Positions 53,858 to 61,124 of a stretch of 64,000 nucleotides of DNA are shown in pieces (position 1 is the stretch's first letter; each line of letters opens with the position of its first letter). The notes beneath the pieces were generated by a model. The model was given only the letters and a program-made list of their open reading frames with translations. It searched no databases and had not been told where the DNA came from. The stretch lies in the NCBI RefSeq assembly GCF_900112575.1, contig NZ_FOMH01000001.1:186001-250000 (forward strand), read 5' to 3'. Position numbers and translations under genes: made by a program. Source of the DNA: Flavobacterium phragmitis (GTDB lineage: Bacteria > Bacteroidota > Bacteroidia > Flavobacteriales > Flavobacteriaceae).

Positions 53858-53869
53858 TTTAAAAACAAA

Positions 53870-53891
53870 AAAGAGGCTTAATCGCCTCTTT
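53870..53891. terminator. Bidirectional terminator between the SPFH gene and the small envelope operon
   Basis: AAAGAGGC (53870-53877) pairs with GCCTCTTT (53884-53891). The stop codon of the minus-strand gene lies in its loop. Confidence 0.85.
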
Positions 53892-54132
53892 TTTTATTTA
53901 TAAACCAATTGATAATAAATGGTAAAATAGATTGTAAAATTTCTGGAAATGATTTTTTAACATAACCTGTGTAAGAGGAAACAAAACCATTTACAATATT
54001 TTGCGGTGTAATGCTTTCCTTAGTTTTCTGAAAACTCAAAACCAATTTCTGATAATTGATCTCTTTTTCTAATTTTAAGACTTCCAGATCTCTGTCGATT
54101 TCAGCATAAGAAGAGTATTTTTTCTTTTCCAT
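53878..54132 (-). CDS. Small membrane-associated protein (resembles DUF6327)
   Basis: An 84-residue protein with a charged N-terminal helix (YAEIDRDLEVLKLEKEINYQ) and a hydrophobic C-terminal segment (about residues 60-80, PEILQSILPFIINWFIN). It resembles a small family usually found next to YtxH and holin-like genes in Flavobacteria. It is third of the three-gene cluster, six bases after the holin-like gene. Function unknown; the family assignment is from memory and uncertain. Confidence 0.7.
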   Translation of the reverse strand: MEKKKYSSYAEIDRDLEVLKLEKEINYQKLVLSFQKTKESITPQNIVNGFVSSYTGYVKKSFPEILQSILPFIINWFINKKRGD

Positions 54133-54137
54133 AAGTC

Positions 54138-54488
54138 TTAGTCATTAAAAAATATTTCTGAAAATTTCTCTAAAATTGGGCCTTCAACTACTTTATCTTT
54201 TACAAAGAAAAGTAAAATGGTAAACAAAAGATAGATCCCTCCTACTGTTAAAAATCCTAAAGCATTACTTTCGAACAAAGAACCAAAAGCATAAGCTGCG
54301 GCGAAAGATCCAAAAATTAAAACCATCGTGAAACACAACAAGATCAAAGTGAATTTGAAAATCAAGGTTGTAGATTTCATTGCCACTTTAAATCCCCAAA
54401 GTTTATAGTAAGCCAAATGACTGTCAATATAAATCTTAGTTTGATCCTGAATTTTTTCAGTGTTTTCTTTTAACTCTTCAAAAGCCAT
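54138..54488 (-). CDS. Holin-like (phage_holin_3_6/Hol-X type) membrane protein
   Basis: A 116-residue protein with two hydrophobic helices (about residues 41-70 and 77-98, FKFTLILLCFTMVLIFGSFA and LGFLTVGGIYLLFTILLFFV). The flanks are charged. Such proteins are common in Bacteroidota without any prophage and are linked to envelope stress rather than lysis. Nothing phage-related is nearby, so a lytic role is unlikely. It lies between the YtxH and DUF6327-like genes in one orientation. Confidence 0.82.
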   Translation of the reverse strand: MAFEELKENTEKIQDQTKIYIDSHLAYYKLWGFKVAMKSTTLIFKFTLILLCFTMVLIFGSFAAAYAFGSLFESNALGFLTVGGIYLLFTILLFFVKDKVVEGPILEKFSEIFFND

Positions 54489-54510
54489 AATTATAAATTT
54501 TTAAAATAAA

Positions 54511-54556
54511 AAAAGCACAAAACTTTACTATAAAATTAAGCAAGTTATGTGCTTTT
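54511..54556 (-). terminator. Hairpin after the YtxH gene
   Basis: AAAAGCACA and AACTT (54511-54525) pair with AAGTT and TGTGCTTTT (54542-54556). It lies between ytxH and the holin-like gene and may lower, rather than stop, read-through. Confidence 0.65.
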
Positions 54557-54565
54557 AAAAAATTA

Positions 54566-54892
54566 TTATTTCTGAAGTTTCGCGTTCTGTGCTTTCAATT
54601 CAGCCAATTTAGTTTCTAAAAAAGTAATTACTTCTTCTGTTTTATGGCTGACATTTGAAAGTAAATCATTCAAAGTTCCATCAAGGTTTTGAGTAGCATT
54701 TGTAAATCTTTCACGAAGAACTTCAGAGCTGGCCTCAAAAGAATCTTTGATATTATGCTTTGCATCGTCAATACCCTCTTTGATTTTTGCTCTCGTTTTT
54801 GATCCTTTATCCGGAGCAAATAAAATTCCTATTGCTGCACCTGCAGCTGCAGCCGCTAAAATTGCAGCTGCCGTATTTAAGTTCTTAGACAT
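54566..54892 (-). CDS. YtxH-like protein
   Basis: A 108-residue protein of the YtxH family: a Gly/Ala-rich hydrophobic N-terminal segment (AAAILAAAAAGAAIGILFAP, residues about 8-27), then an amphipathic helical tail (KTRAKIKEGIDDAKHNIKDS, TEEVITFLETKLAELKAQN). YtxH proteins are stress-associated small envelope proteins in many bacteria. A TATCTTTA word (one mismatch to TAnnTTTG) lies about 25 bp upstream of the start. It appears to head the three-gene envelope cluster. Confidence 0.84.
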   Translation of the reverse strand: MSKNLNTAAAILAAAAAGAAIGILFAPDKGSKTRAKIKEGIDDAKHNIKDSFEASSEVLRERFTNATQNLDGTLNDLLSNVSHKTEEVITFLETKLAELKAQNAKLQK

Positions 54893-54985
54893 GATTTCAC
54901 AATTTTTAAATTATTATTAAAGATACTCATTTTTAAAATGATAAAACTTTGATTAATTGTTATTTACTAAAAATTAACAATCTAA

Positions 54986-55465
54986 TTAATACACATAAGC
55001 TACAGCTTCGTACTTTCCATCACCTTTTTCAACAATGCTTACGAAAGGATAACCATTTGAAGCCGATTTAGATTTGATTCTCATAGCAGTCTGTTTTTGA
55101 TTTGCAATTGGAGGCTCACCTTTTGTCCTTGTCGAGACTCCTGTAAAACTAGCTGCTTGTTTCAGTCCAATTGTTTTTTCCTGAGGCAGCACAGTTACCA
55201 TTTTGAAATCGTCTTTTGAATCTACTACTATTTTATCAGAAATTTTCTGAGTTGTTTTTGTTTGTTTATTCGTAATAGATGAAACAGCATGTTTGCTAAT
55301 TTTTACTTCTTCTGAACTTCCATTCAATGAATAGTAAATTAAACCATTTTCGTTTTTTATGAAATTAACATCAAGTTGTTCACCATTGTGTTTTGTAATT
55401 TGATGTGTTTGAGAAATTGCAACATTTGCAAATAACATCGTTAGCGTAAAATATAAAATTTTCAT
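54986..55465 (-). CDS. Secreted protein of unknown function
   Basis: A 159-residue exported protein with a signal peptide ending NVAISQ. The mature part is beta-rich (GEQLDVNFIKNENGLIYYSL, EVKISKHAVSSITNKQ) and continues through EPPIANQKQTAMRIKSKSA to a compact C-terminal strand pair (SIVEKGDGKYEAVAYVY). Several Lys-rich stretches but no catalytic motif or Cys pair. Its 5' region opens into the AT-rich non-coding tract. Function unknown. Confidence 0.78.
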   Translation of the reverse strand: MKILYFTLTMLFANVAISQTHQITKHNGEQLDVNFIKNENGLIYYSLNGSSEEVKISKHAVSSITNKQTKTTQKISDKIVVDSKDDFKMVTVLPQEKTIGLKQAASFTGVSTRTKGEPPIANQKQTAMRIKSKSASNGYPFVSIVEKGDGKYEAVAYVY

Positions 55466-56679
55466 GATTATTAGATTTAAATTAAAAATGATCAGATTTG
55501 AAATTTTAAAACTAAAGCTTCACACAAATTCAATGTTATGGAATTTTGTACATTATGATACAATTTGAAAAATACCTTTTACGCGAAATATTATCAAAGT
55601 TACACCACAATAAAAATGAGAACATAAAATTGTCTTTTCAGGAAAACAATTTTGAAAATCTACTGCTATAAAAATTACGAGTTTTTAAAAACAGTAAAAT
55701 CCAGTTTAGCTTCCGTCACGGCAAATTTTAATTTTTCTTAAATCATCTCTGATTTCTGGTATTGAGTTAAAAATAGCAACTTTATAAACAATTGTATGTT
55801 AACAAGCCGTTAAACTGACAAAAATAACAGCTAAAAGTTAAATAAAAGCTCTAAATAAATAATTATTCAAAAAATGAGTTATCTATCAACTAACTTTAAA
55901 AAACGTCTTAAAATCGATTTATGACGGTTAAAATCAATATATAAAAACTATTATTTTTATATTTTACATCATTTTTATAAATAATAACTAAAAACTAAAT
56001 TTTTAGTAAAAATATAATAAAAATCTATAAGTTAAAAATTAAAATCAAAGACTCAAAAAATAACAAAAAACTATAGTTTTAAATTCTATAGTCAGTTTTA
56101 TAAATAATAACTATAATCTAAATTTTAAATAATAATAATAAAAAAAAATTATAATTATAAAAATTGAAATTAAAAATTTAAAAAAATAAGAAAAAACTTT
56201 AATTTAAATTTTTTGAGAAGAAAACTATAACCAAAAAAGAGAAAAATTGAAATAAAGAATTTTAAGGAATGAAAAACAAAAAAAGGTCTTCTCTATTCGA
56301 CTGTTTTTTATATTAGCTCACAGATAATTTATGAAAGTCAATTATAATTTATAAAATAAATCAAAATTATAAAAATAATAAATTTTATAAATAATAAATA
56401 CATTTAATTAAATAAATAAATTACATCAATTAAAACTATATTATAAAATTTAATGGGAAAAATTAGGAGTTAAAAAAGACCAAAATTAAAATAAAGCTTA
56501 TAGATAAACGAAAATTTAAAAAATGAATTCCTTATCCAACATTTTTTTATTTTCCATTAAAATTAATTTATGAAAGCCACTTTTAATATATAAAAATTAT
56601 AAAATTACTATTTATAATAGTTATTATATATAATAAAAAAAAGCGCTTATAAAAGCGCTTTTCATAAATTAAGTTGATA
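55466..56679. other. 1.2-kb non-coding, extremely AT-rich tract
   Basis: No gene found. From about 55930 to 56640 the sequence is almost all A and T, with recurring words such as TTTATAAATAATAA (55977, 56098 and 56389) and TTTATGAAAG (56328 and 56568). Two DnaA-box-like words occur, TTATCCAAC (56532-56540) and TTATCTATC (55879-55887), but they are imperfect and not clustered. A replication origin is conceivable given the parS cluster 8.7 kb away; the evidence is weak. Confidence 0.55.
56639..56662 (-). terminator. glnS terminator
   Basis: AAAAGCGCTT (56639-56648) pairs with AAGCGCTTTT (56653-56662); a T run follows on the minus strand. Confidence 0.85.
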
Positions 56680-58797
56680 TTATTTCTTCACCATTTCAGA
56701 AAGAATTTCAATTTCTCTTTCAGAAGCATTTTTTGGAGGATTTGAATATAATTTCAAAATTTCATCATCAAATTGATTTTTGAAACTTTCACTTTCAATA
56801 TCTCTTAAATTTAAAAGTGCTTTTGATCTTACATAAGTCGACTCACTTTTTAAAGACATTGAATATAATTTTTTAATATCATCTTCTTCAAAATCAGTTG
56901 ATTTCCAGTTTGAATATTTCAAAATAAACTGAGAAAACAACAGCGAAGCCTTATTATTGTTGATATTTTTCTTCAAAGAATTCTGTAAAAGTGAAAAAGT
57001 AGAGATGTTTTTGATGTTCTCTCCTATTGCACTTTCAATTGCAATTCTTTCAGCTTTAGTTTCAACTTTAAAATATTTGTTGATATCTTTCAAAGAATTA
57101 TTGATGCTGTTTTCTTCTTTTTTACCTTTTTCTTCCCAAGCATCTTTCAATCCAACAGTCTTGTTAAACACTAATTTTGAAGCAGTTGAGTCTTTATCAA
57201 CAGTAAAATATCCTAAACGTTGAAACTGAAATTTATCTTCATTTTGAGCTGTTGATAAACTTGGTTCAACATATCCAGTTACAATTTCTAACGAATTTGG
57301 ATTCACAAAATCTAAGAAATTTTTCTCTTTATAACTGTCCGGCGCTTCATCTGTAAACAAACGATCGTACAAACGAACTTCTGCTTCTAATGCATGTTTG
57401 ATAGAAACCCAATGTAAGGTTCCCGATACTTTTCTTTGGCTTGCTTCAGTTCCGCTTCCGCTCAAAGAATCAGTATCATAAGTAACATGAATTTCAGTAA
57501 TATTTCCGTTTTCATCTTTTATAACAGATTCACCTTTAATGATATAAGCATTTTTAAGACGAACTTCTTTTCCTAAAGTCAAACGGAAAAACTTAGCTGG
57601 AGCTTCTTCCAAAAAGTCTTCTCTTTCTATGTATAATTCACGAGAAAAAGGCACTTTTCTGAATCCAGCACTTTCATCTTCCTGATTATTTTCAGCTTCC
57701 AACCACTCTTCTTTTCCTTCTGGATAATTTGTAATTACCAATTTTACAGGATCTAAAACAGCCATTACACGCGGTGCAATTTTGTTCAAATCTTCACGAA
57801 TACAGAATTCTAAAACGGATACATTGATCAAATTATCACGTTTTGCAATACCAATTGTGTTAGCAAAATTACGCAAAGAAGCAGCTGTATAACCACGTCT
57901 TCTTAATCCAGAAATGGTTGACATTCTTGGATCATCCCAACCGTTAACATGCTTTTCTTTAACTAGTTGCTGTAATTTTCTTTTACTAACAACAGTGTGT
58001 GATAAGTTACGTCTTGCAAATTCTCTTTGTTTTGGACGCAGTTTATTTTCGTCAAAAATCTGATCTAAAAACCAATCGTATAATTCACGGTGAGGCAAGA
58101 ATTCAAGTGTACAAAATGAATGTGAAATTTGCTCTAAATAATCACTTTGACCGTGTGCCCAATCGTACATTGGATAGATTTTCCAAGTATCTCCAGTTCT
58201 GTGGTGGTGTTTGTGTAAAATTCTGTACATAATTGGATCACGCATTAACATGTTTGTTGATTTCATGTCAATTTTTGCACGAAGAATATGTGTACCAGCC
58301 TCAAATTCACCATTTTTCATTCTTTCGAATAAATCTAAGTTTTCTTCAACAGAACGATTTCTATATGGACTGTCAGTTCCTGGAGTTGTTGGAGTTCCTT
58401 TCTGGATTGCCATTTCTTCAGAAGATTGGCTGTCAACATACGCTTTATCTTTTTTAATCAATAAAACTGCCCAATCGTATAATTGCTGGAAATAATCTGA
58501 TGCATAACATTCTTCAGCCCATTTGTAACCCAGCCATTCTACATCTTTTTTAATAGCATCAACAAATTCTTGTTCTTCTTTTTCAGGGTTTGTATCATCA
58601 AAACGTAAATTCACAGGAGATTGATAATCAATTCCTAAACCAAAATTTAACGCAATAGAACTCGCGTGTCCAATGTGTAAATAACCATTTGGTTCTGGTG
58701 GAAAACGAAAGCGAAGTTTAGTATTTGAAAGACCTGATTTTACGTCTTCCTCTATGATTTGTTCAATAAAATTGAGTGATTTCTCTTCTGATGCCAT
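56680..58797 (-). CDS. glnS: Glutaminyl-tRNA synthetase with a C-terminal extension
   Basis: Class I aminoacyl-tRNA synthetase charging tRNA-Gln. Length is 705 residues, against about 550 in Escherichia coli. The HIGH motif PPEPNGYLHIGH lies at about residues 32-43 and the KMSKS-equivalent VSKRKLQQL at about 268-276. The anticodon-binding barrels are complete (RLGYFTVDKDSTASKLVFNK). The additional 130 or so C-terminal residues are helical and repeat-like (NNNKASLLFSQFILKYSNW, YVRSKALLNLRDIESES). They do not look like the YqeY domain fused to some GlnRS. A perfect TATCTTTG element lies at 58824-58817, about 20 bp before the ATG. Presence of GlnRS means tRNA-Gln is charged directly. Confidence 0.95.
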   Translation of the reverse strand: MASEEKSLNFIEQIIEEDVKSGLSNTKLRFRFPPEPNGYLHIGHASSIALNFGLGIDYQSPVNLRFDDTNPEKEEQEFVDAIKKDVEWLGYKWAEECYASDYFQQLYDWAVLLIKKDKAYVDSQSSEEMAIQKGTPTTPGTDSPYRNRSVEENLDLFERMKNGEFEAGTHILRAKIDMKSTNMLMRDPIMYRILHKHHHRTGDTWKIYPMYDWAHGQSDYLEQISHSFCTLEFLPHRELYDWFLDQIFDENKLRPKQREFARRNLSHTVVSKRKLQQLVKEKHVNGWDDPRMSTISGLRRRGYTAASLRNFANTIGIAKRDNLINVSVLEFCIREDLNKIAPRVMAVLDPVKLVITNYPEGKEEWLEAENNQEDESAGFRKVPFSRELYIEREDFLEEAPAKFFRLTLGKEVRLKNAYIIKGESVIKDENGNITEIHVTYDTDSLSGSGTEASQRKVSGTLHWVSIKHALEAEVRLYDRLFTDEAPDSYKEKNFLDFVNPNSLEIVTGYVEPSLSTAQNEDKFQFQRLGYFTVDKDSTASKLVFNKTVGLKDAWEEKGKKEENSINNSLKDINKYFKVETKAERIAIESAIGENIKNISTFSLLQNSLKKNINNNKASLLFSQFILKYSNWKSTDFEEDDIKKLYSMSLKSESTYVRSKALLNLRDIESESFKNQFDDEILKLYSNPPKNASEREIEILSEMVKK

Positions 58798-58816
58798 TAT
58801 TTTATAGTAATTTTAG

Positions 58817-58824
58817 CAAAGATA
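58817..58824 (-). promoter_or_regulatory. -7 promoter element for glnS
   Basis: TATCTTTG on the minus strand, a perfect match, about 20 bp before the ATG. Upstream (58830-58860) lies a short run of TTTATAGTT/TTTATGGTT repeats instead of a clear -33 box. Confidence 0.5.
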
Positions 58825-58923
58825 AAAAAGTTTATAGTTTATAGTTTATGGTTTATGGTTTTCTTTGGAAACTTACTGAAAACATGAAACGTTAAACTCA
58901 AAACCTTCAATTAATTTATTTAG

Positions 58924-58931
58924 TATTTTTG
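58924..58931 (+). promoter_or_regulatory. -7 promoter element for the toxin-antitoxin pair
   Basis: TATTTTTG is a perfect TAnnTTTG match with 17 bases between it and the ATG at 58949. No good -33 TTG. Confidence 0.5.
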
Positions 58932-58948
58932 TATAAATATTCAGAATT

Positions 58949-59164
58949 ATGAGACAATTAACTGTTACAATTCCAGACGATTTTTACGAAACTTTTATTA
59001 GTTTTTTCAAACATGTTCCAGACGTTTCTATAGATGAAAATGTTGAGAGTGAAATTCCATTATGGCAACAAGAAATGGTTTTAGAACGTATGAAGAATGC
59101 TAAGCCAGAGGATTATCTTCCTGTAGAAGATGCCTTAAAAGAGTTAGATAAAAAATGGCTTTAG
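58949..59164 (+). CDS. Antitoxin-like protein of a type II toxin-antitoxin pair
   Basis: A 71-residue acidic protein: a beta strand (RQLTVTIPDDFYETFISFF) at the start, then two helices (LWQQEMVLERMKNAKPEDYL, VEDALKELDKKWL). It resembles small antitoxins with a short N-terminal part that lacks an obvious DNA-binding motif. The C-terminal helix would wrap the toxin. It overlaps the toxin gene by ten bases, the usual arrangement, and the order antitoxin then toxin also fits. The call rests mainly on its partner. Confidence 0.72.
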   Translation: MRQLTVTIPDDFYETFISFFKHVPDVSIDENVESEIPLWQQEMVLERMKNAKPEDYLPVEDALKELDKKWL

Positions 59165-59466
59165 AAGAAAATTATAAAACCATAATTCTTCAGAGAGCAA
59201 AACTAGAAGTAGATGAAACAGCTTTTTATTATGAATCTATAAGAAAAGGCTTGGGCAAATTATTTTATAAAGAGTTTAAAAACTATGCTTTGACGTTAAA
59301 AAATATGCCTTTTTTTGAGGAAAAATACAATATTGTCCGTACATTACCTTTAAAGAAATTTCCTTATACCATTCACTTTACAGTTGATGAAATAGAAAAA
59401 ATTGTTTCTATTCAAGCTGTAACATCCAATTACCAAGATCCAAACACCACAAGAATAAAATTATAA
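59155..59466 (+). CDS. RelE/ParE-superfamily toxin
   Basis: A 103-residue protein with the ParE/RelE toxin layout: helices AKLEVDETAFYYESIRKGLG and LFYKEFKNYALTLKNMP, then strands NIVRTLPLKKFPYTIHFTV and KIVSIQAVTSNYQDP. It is preceded by an overlapping antitoxin and followed four bases later by folB, so read-through into folB is likely. Whether it cuts mRNA (RelE-like) or poisons gyrase (ParE-like) cannot be told. Confidence 0.8.
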   Translation: MALEENYKTIILQRAKLEVDETAFYYESIRKGLGKLFYKEFKNYALTLKNMPFFEEKYNIVRTLPLKKFPYTIHFTVDEIEKIVSIQAVTSNYQDPNTTRIKL

Positions 59467-59469
59467 AAA

Positions 59470-59829
59470 ATGGGAGTCATTAAACTTAAAAATATCCGTA
59501 CTTTTTCGTACCACGGATGTTTAATTGAAGAAGGAAAAATTGGATCTGATTACACAGTAGATCTAAAAATTAAAACCAATTTACAGAAATCAGCCGAAAC
59601 AGATCATCTTTTAGACACTGTTGACTACGTACATTTGAACAAAATTGTGACGGAAGAAATGGCAATTCGTTCGCATTTATTAGAACATGTAGCCAAAAGA
59701 ATCAATATTCGAGTACTGGCAGAGATAGAAACGGTAGAAAAAACAACAGTTTGGGTTTCTAAAATAAATCCTCCTATTGGTGGTGATGTTGAGTCAGTTA
59801 CTATAAAAATGACGGAAATTAGAAAGTAA
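59470..59829 (+). CDS. folB: Dihydroneopterin aldolase
   Basis: Folate-pathway enzyme that cleaves dihydroneopterin. Length is 119 residues, normal. It has the family pattern IRTFSYHGCLIEEGKIGSDY at about residues 9-28, the strand VDLKIKTNLQ, LDTVDYVHLNKIV with the conserved Asp-Tyr, HLLEHVAKRI (about residues 64-73) and KINPPIGGDVESVTIKM. It begins four bases after the toxin gene; a separate promoter was not found. Confidence 0.93.
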   Translation: MGVIKLKNIRTFSYHGCLIEEGKIGSDYTVDLKIKTNLQKSAETDHLLDTVDYVHLNKIVTEEMAIRSHLLEHVAKRINIRVLAEIETVEKTTVWVSKINPPIGGDVESVTIKMTEIRK

Positions 59830-59876
59830 TATTCAAAATTAAAATCGTAAAATTTTAAAATACTTTCTTTGAAACT

Positions 59877-59906
59877 TTTGAAATTTAAAGATTTTAGTTA
59901 CTTTTG
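59877..59906 (+). promoter_or_regulatory. Bacteroidota promoter for tRNA-Cys
   Basis: TTTG (59877-59880), an 18-base spacer, TACTTTTG (59899-59906), both near-perfect. The tRNA starts 18 bases after the -7 element. Confidence 0.8.
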
Positions 59907-59923
59907 CCAACCGTTCAAGTAAT

Positions 59924-59994
59924 GGCGTCGTGGCCGAGCGGCTAGGCTGGGCTCTGCAAAAGCTCCTACTCCGGTTCGAATCCGGACGATGACT
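59924..59994 (+). tRNA. tRNA-Cys (anticodon GCA)
   Basis: 71-nt cloverleaf. The acceptor stem pairs GGCGTCG (59924-59930) with CGATGAC (59987-59993) with one G-T wobble and one G-A mismatch at the second pair. The D-stem is GCC/GGC. The anticodon loop CTGCAAA has GCA at 59956-59958. The variable loop is short and the T-arm is TCCGG TTCGAAT CCGGA. The discriminator is T (59994), as expected for tRNA-Cys. CCA is not encoded. Three further copies of its T-arm and 3' end lie in tandem downstream. Confidence 0.92.
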
Positions 59995-60303
59995 CAAAAA
60001 ACTCTAAAGTAATTTAGAGGTTTTTTTATGTATAATTTTTAGAAAAAATTAATTAAAATATATGTTCGAATCCTGACGATGACTCGAAAATCTCTAAAGT
60101 AATTTATAGGTTTTTTTATGTATAATTTTTAGAAAAAATTAATTAAAATATATGTTCGAATCCGGACGATGACTCGAAAATCTCTAAAGTAATTTAGAGG
60201 TTTTTTTATGTATAATTTTTAGAAAATTTAATTAAAAATATATTGTTTGAATCTGGAGGATTCCTCAAAACCTCTAAAGCAATTTAGAGTTTTTTTTATG
60301 GTA
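59974..60303 (+). repeat. 90-bp tandem array of the tRNA-Cys 3' end plus terminator
   Basis: GTTCGAATCC recurs at exactly 90-bp intervals (59974, 60064 and 60154) and decayed as GTTTGAATCT at 60245. Each unit holds the T-loop and acceptor 3' strand (…GACGATGACTC), a CTCTAAA/TTTAGAG-type hairpin and T run, and an AT-rich spacer. The third copy keeps the tRNA 3' 20 nt exactly, the fourth is decayed. The rest of the 438-bp gap to lysE holds hairpins only. Confidence 0.92.
60002..60027 (+). terminator. tRNA-Cys terminator
   Basis: CTCTAAA (60002-60008) pairs with TTTAGAG (60013-60019), then a T run. Copies recur in each 90-bp unit. Confidence 0.85.
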
Positions 60304-60323
60304 AATTTTAGGATTTCATAAGC

Positions 60324-60356
60324 AAACCCGACAGGTTTTTAAAACCTGTCGGGTTT
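60324..60356. repeat. Palindromic hairpin with an AACCTGTCGGGTTT arm
   Basis: AAACCCGACAGGTTTT (60324-60339) and AAAACCTGTCGGGTTT (60341-60356) are exact complements. Its form is that of a REP-like dispersed palindrome, of a kind I associate with Flavobacterium genomes. Confidence 0.75.
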
Positions 60357-60375
60357 ATATATTTACGTTATAAAC

Positions 60376-60404
60376 ACAAAAAAACCTCTGAAATACAGAG
60401 GTTT
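60376..60404 (-). terminator. Terminator of the rnr - DUF2807 - lysE operon
   Basis: AAACCTCTG (60382-60390) pairs with CAGAGGTTT (60396-60404); a T run follows on the minus strand (60376-60383 complement). Confidence 0.85.
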
Positions 60405-60432
60405 AATTTTATATTCTTAAGTTATTAACAAA

Positions 60433-61110
60433 CTACTTTTCTATCTTTTCAAAGGCATTTTTAACCATTTCTTTTTCTTTTGGAAACCATCCTTGAACCA
60501 TTAATGCAATTCCAAAAACCATCAGAACAATACTTATTCCTTTTTTAATTTTTAAAATATTAGTTGGTGTCATTTTAGATTTTAATTGTTTGGCTAATAA
60601 TATTTTAAGACAATCAACTAGTAAGTAAGTAACAATTACAGCTGTAAAAAAGGTCATCATTCTTGGTGTTTTCATTTGTAATTTTGGTCCCACAGAAATA
60701 ATAACTGCCAGCCAGAAACCCAAAACACCAATGTTAATAACGTTCAATAAAAACCCTTTTACAAATAAACTTCCGTAGTTTCTTTTGATAATATCTCGGT
60801 CGATTTCTTCATCATTAATTTTTGCTTCTTTTTTTAATCTCACAAAAGAAATTATACCATAGGCCAGCATTATAATTCCACCAAAAATAAAGAGTGCAGG
60901 TTTATCTTTTAAACTGGAAATCAATCTATAACTTCCTAAATAGGCAATTGCTATAAAGAATATATCACCTAAGACTACTCCTAAATCAAAAACAATTGCA
61001 GCTCTGAATCCTTTAGTAATACTGGTTTCTAATAGTATAAAAAATACCGGACCTACCATAAAGCTTAGAAAAAGTCCCCATGGCAGTCCAGCCAGAATAT
61101 CATTTATCAT
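60433..61110 (-). CDS. LysE-family amino-acid or metabolite exporter
   Basis: A 225-residue membrane protein of the LysE/RhtB translocator family with six hydrophobic segments. The conserved N-terminal pattern GLPWGLFLSFMVGPVFFILL, then KGFRAAIVFDLGVVLGDIFF, GSLFVKGFLLNVINIGVLGF and KIKKGISIVLMVFGIALMVQ. I use the ATG at 61110; a TTG three bases earlier is unlikely. It lies 14 bp after the DUF2807 gene and seems to be the last gene of the rnr operon. The substrate is unknown. Confidence 0.87.
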   Translation of the reverse strand: MINDILAGLPWGLFLSFMVGPVFFILLETSITKGFRAAIVFDLGVVLGDIFFIAIAYLGSYRLISSLKDKPALFIFGGIIMLAYGIISFVRLKKEAKINDEEIDRDIIKRNYGSLFVKGFLLNVINIGVLGFWLAVIISVGPKLQMKTPRMMTFFTAVIVTYLLVDCLKILLAKQLKSKMTPTNILKIKKGISIVLMVFGIALMVQGWFPKEKEMVKNAFEKIEK

Positions 61111-61124
61111 CAAAATACGACTTG

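Noticed and set aside
54138-54488. Holin-like gene as a prophage remnant
   Set aside because: No phage structural, integrase or lysin gene is near; such proteins are common chromosomal envelope proteins in Bacteroidota.
55860-56560. DnaA boxes in the AT-rich tract
   Set aside because: Only scattered imperfect matches (TTATCCAAC, TTATCTATC) were seen; in A/T-only DNA these are expected by chance, so an origin is not called as a feature.
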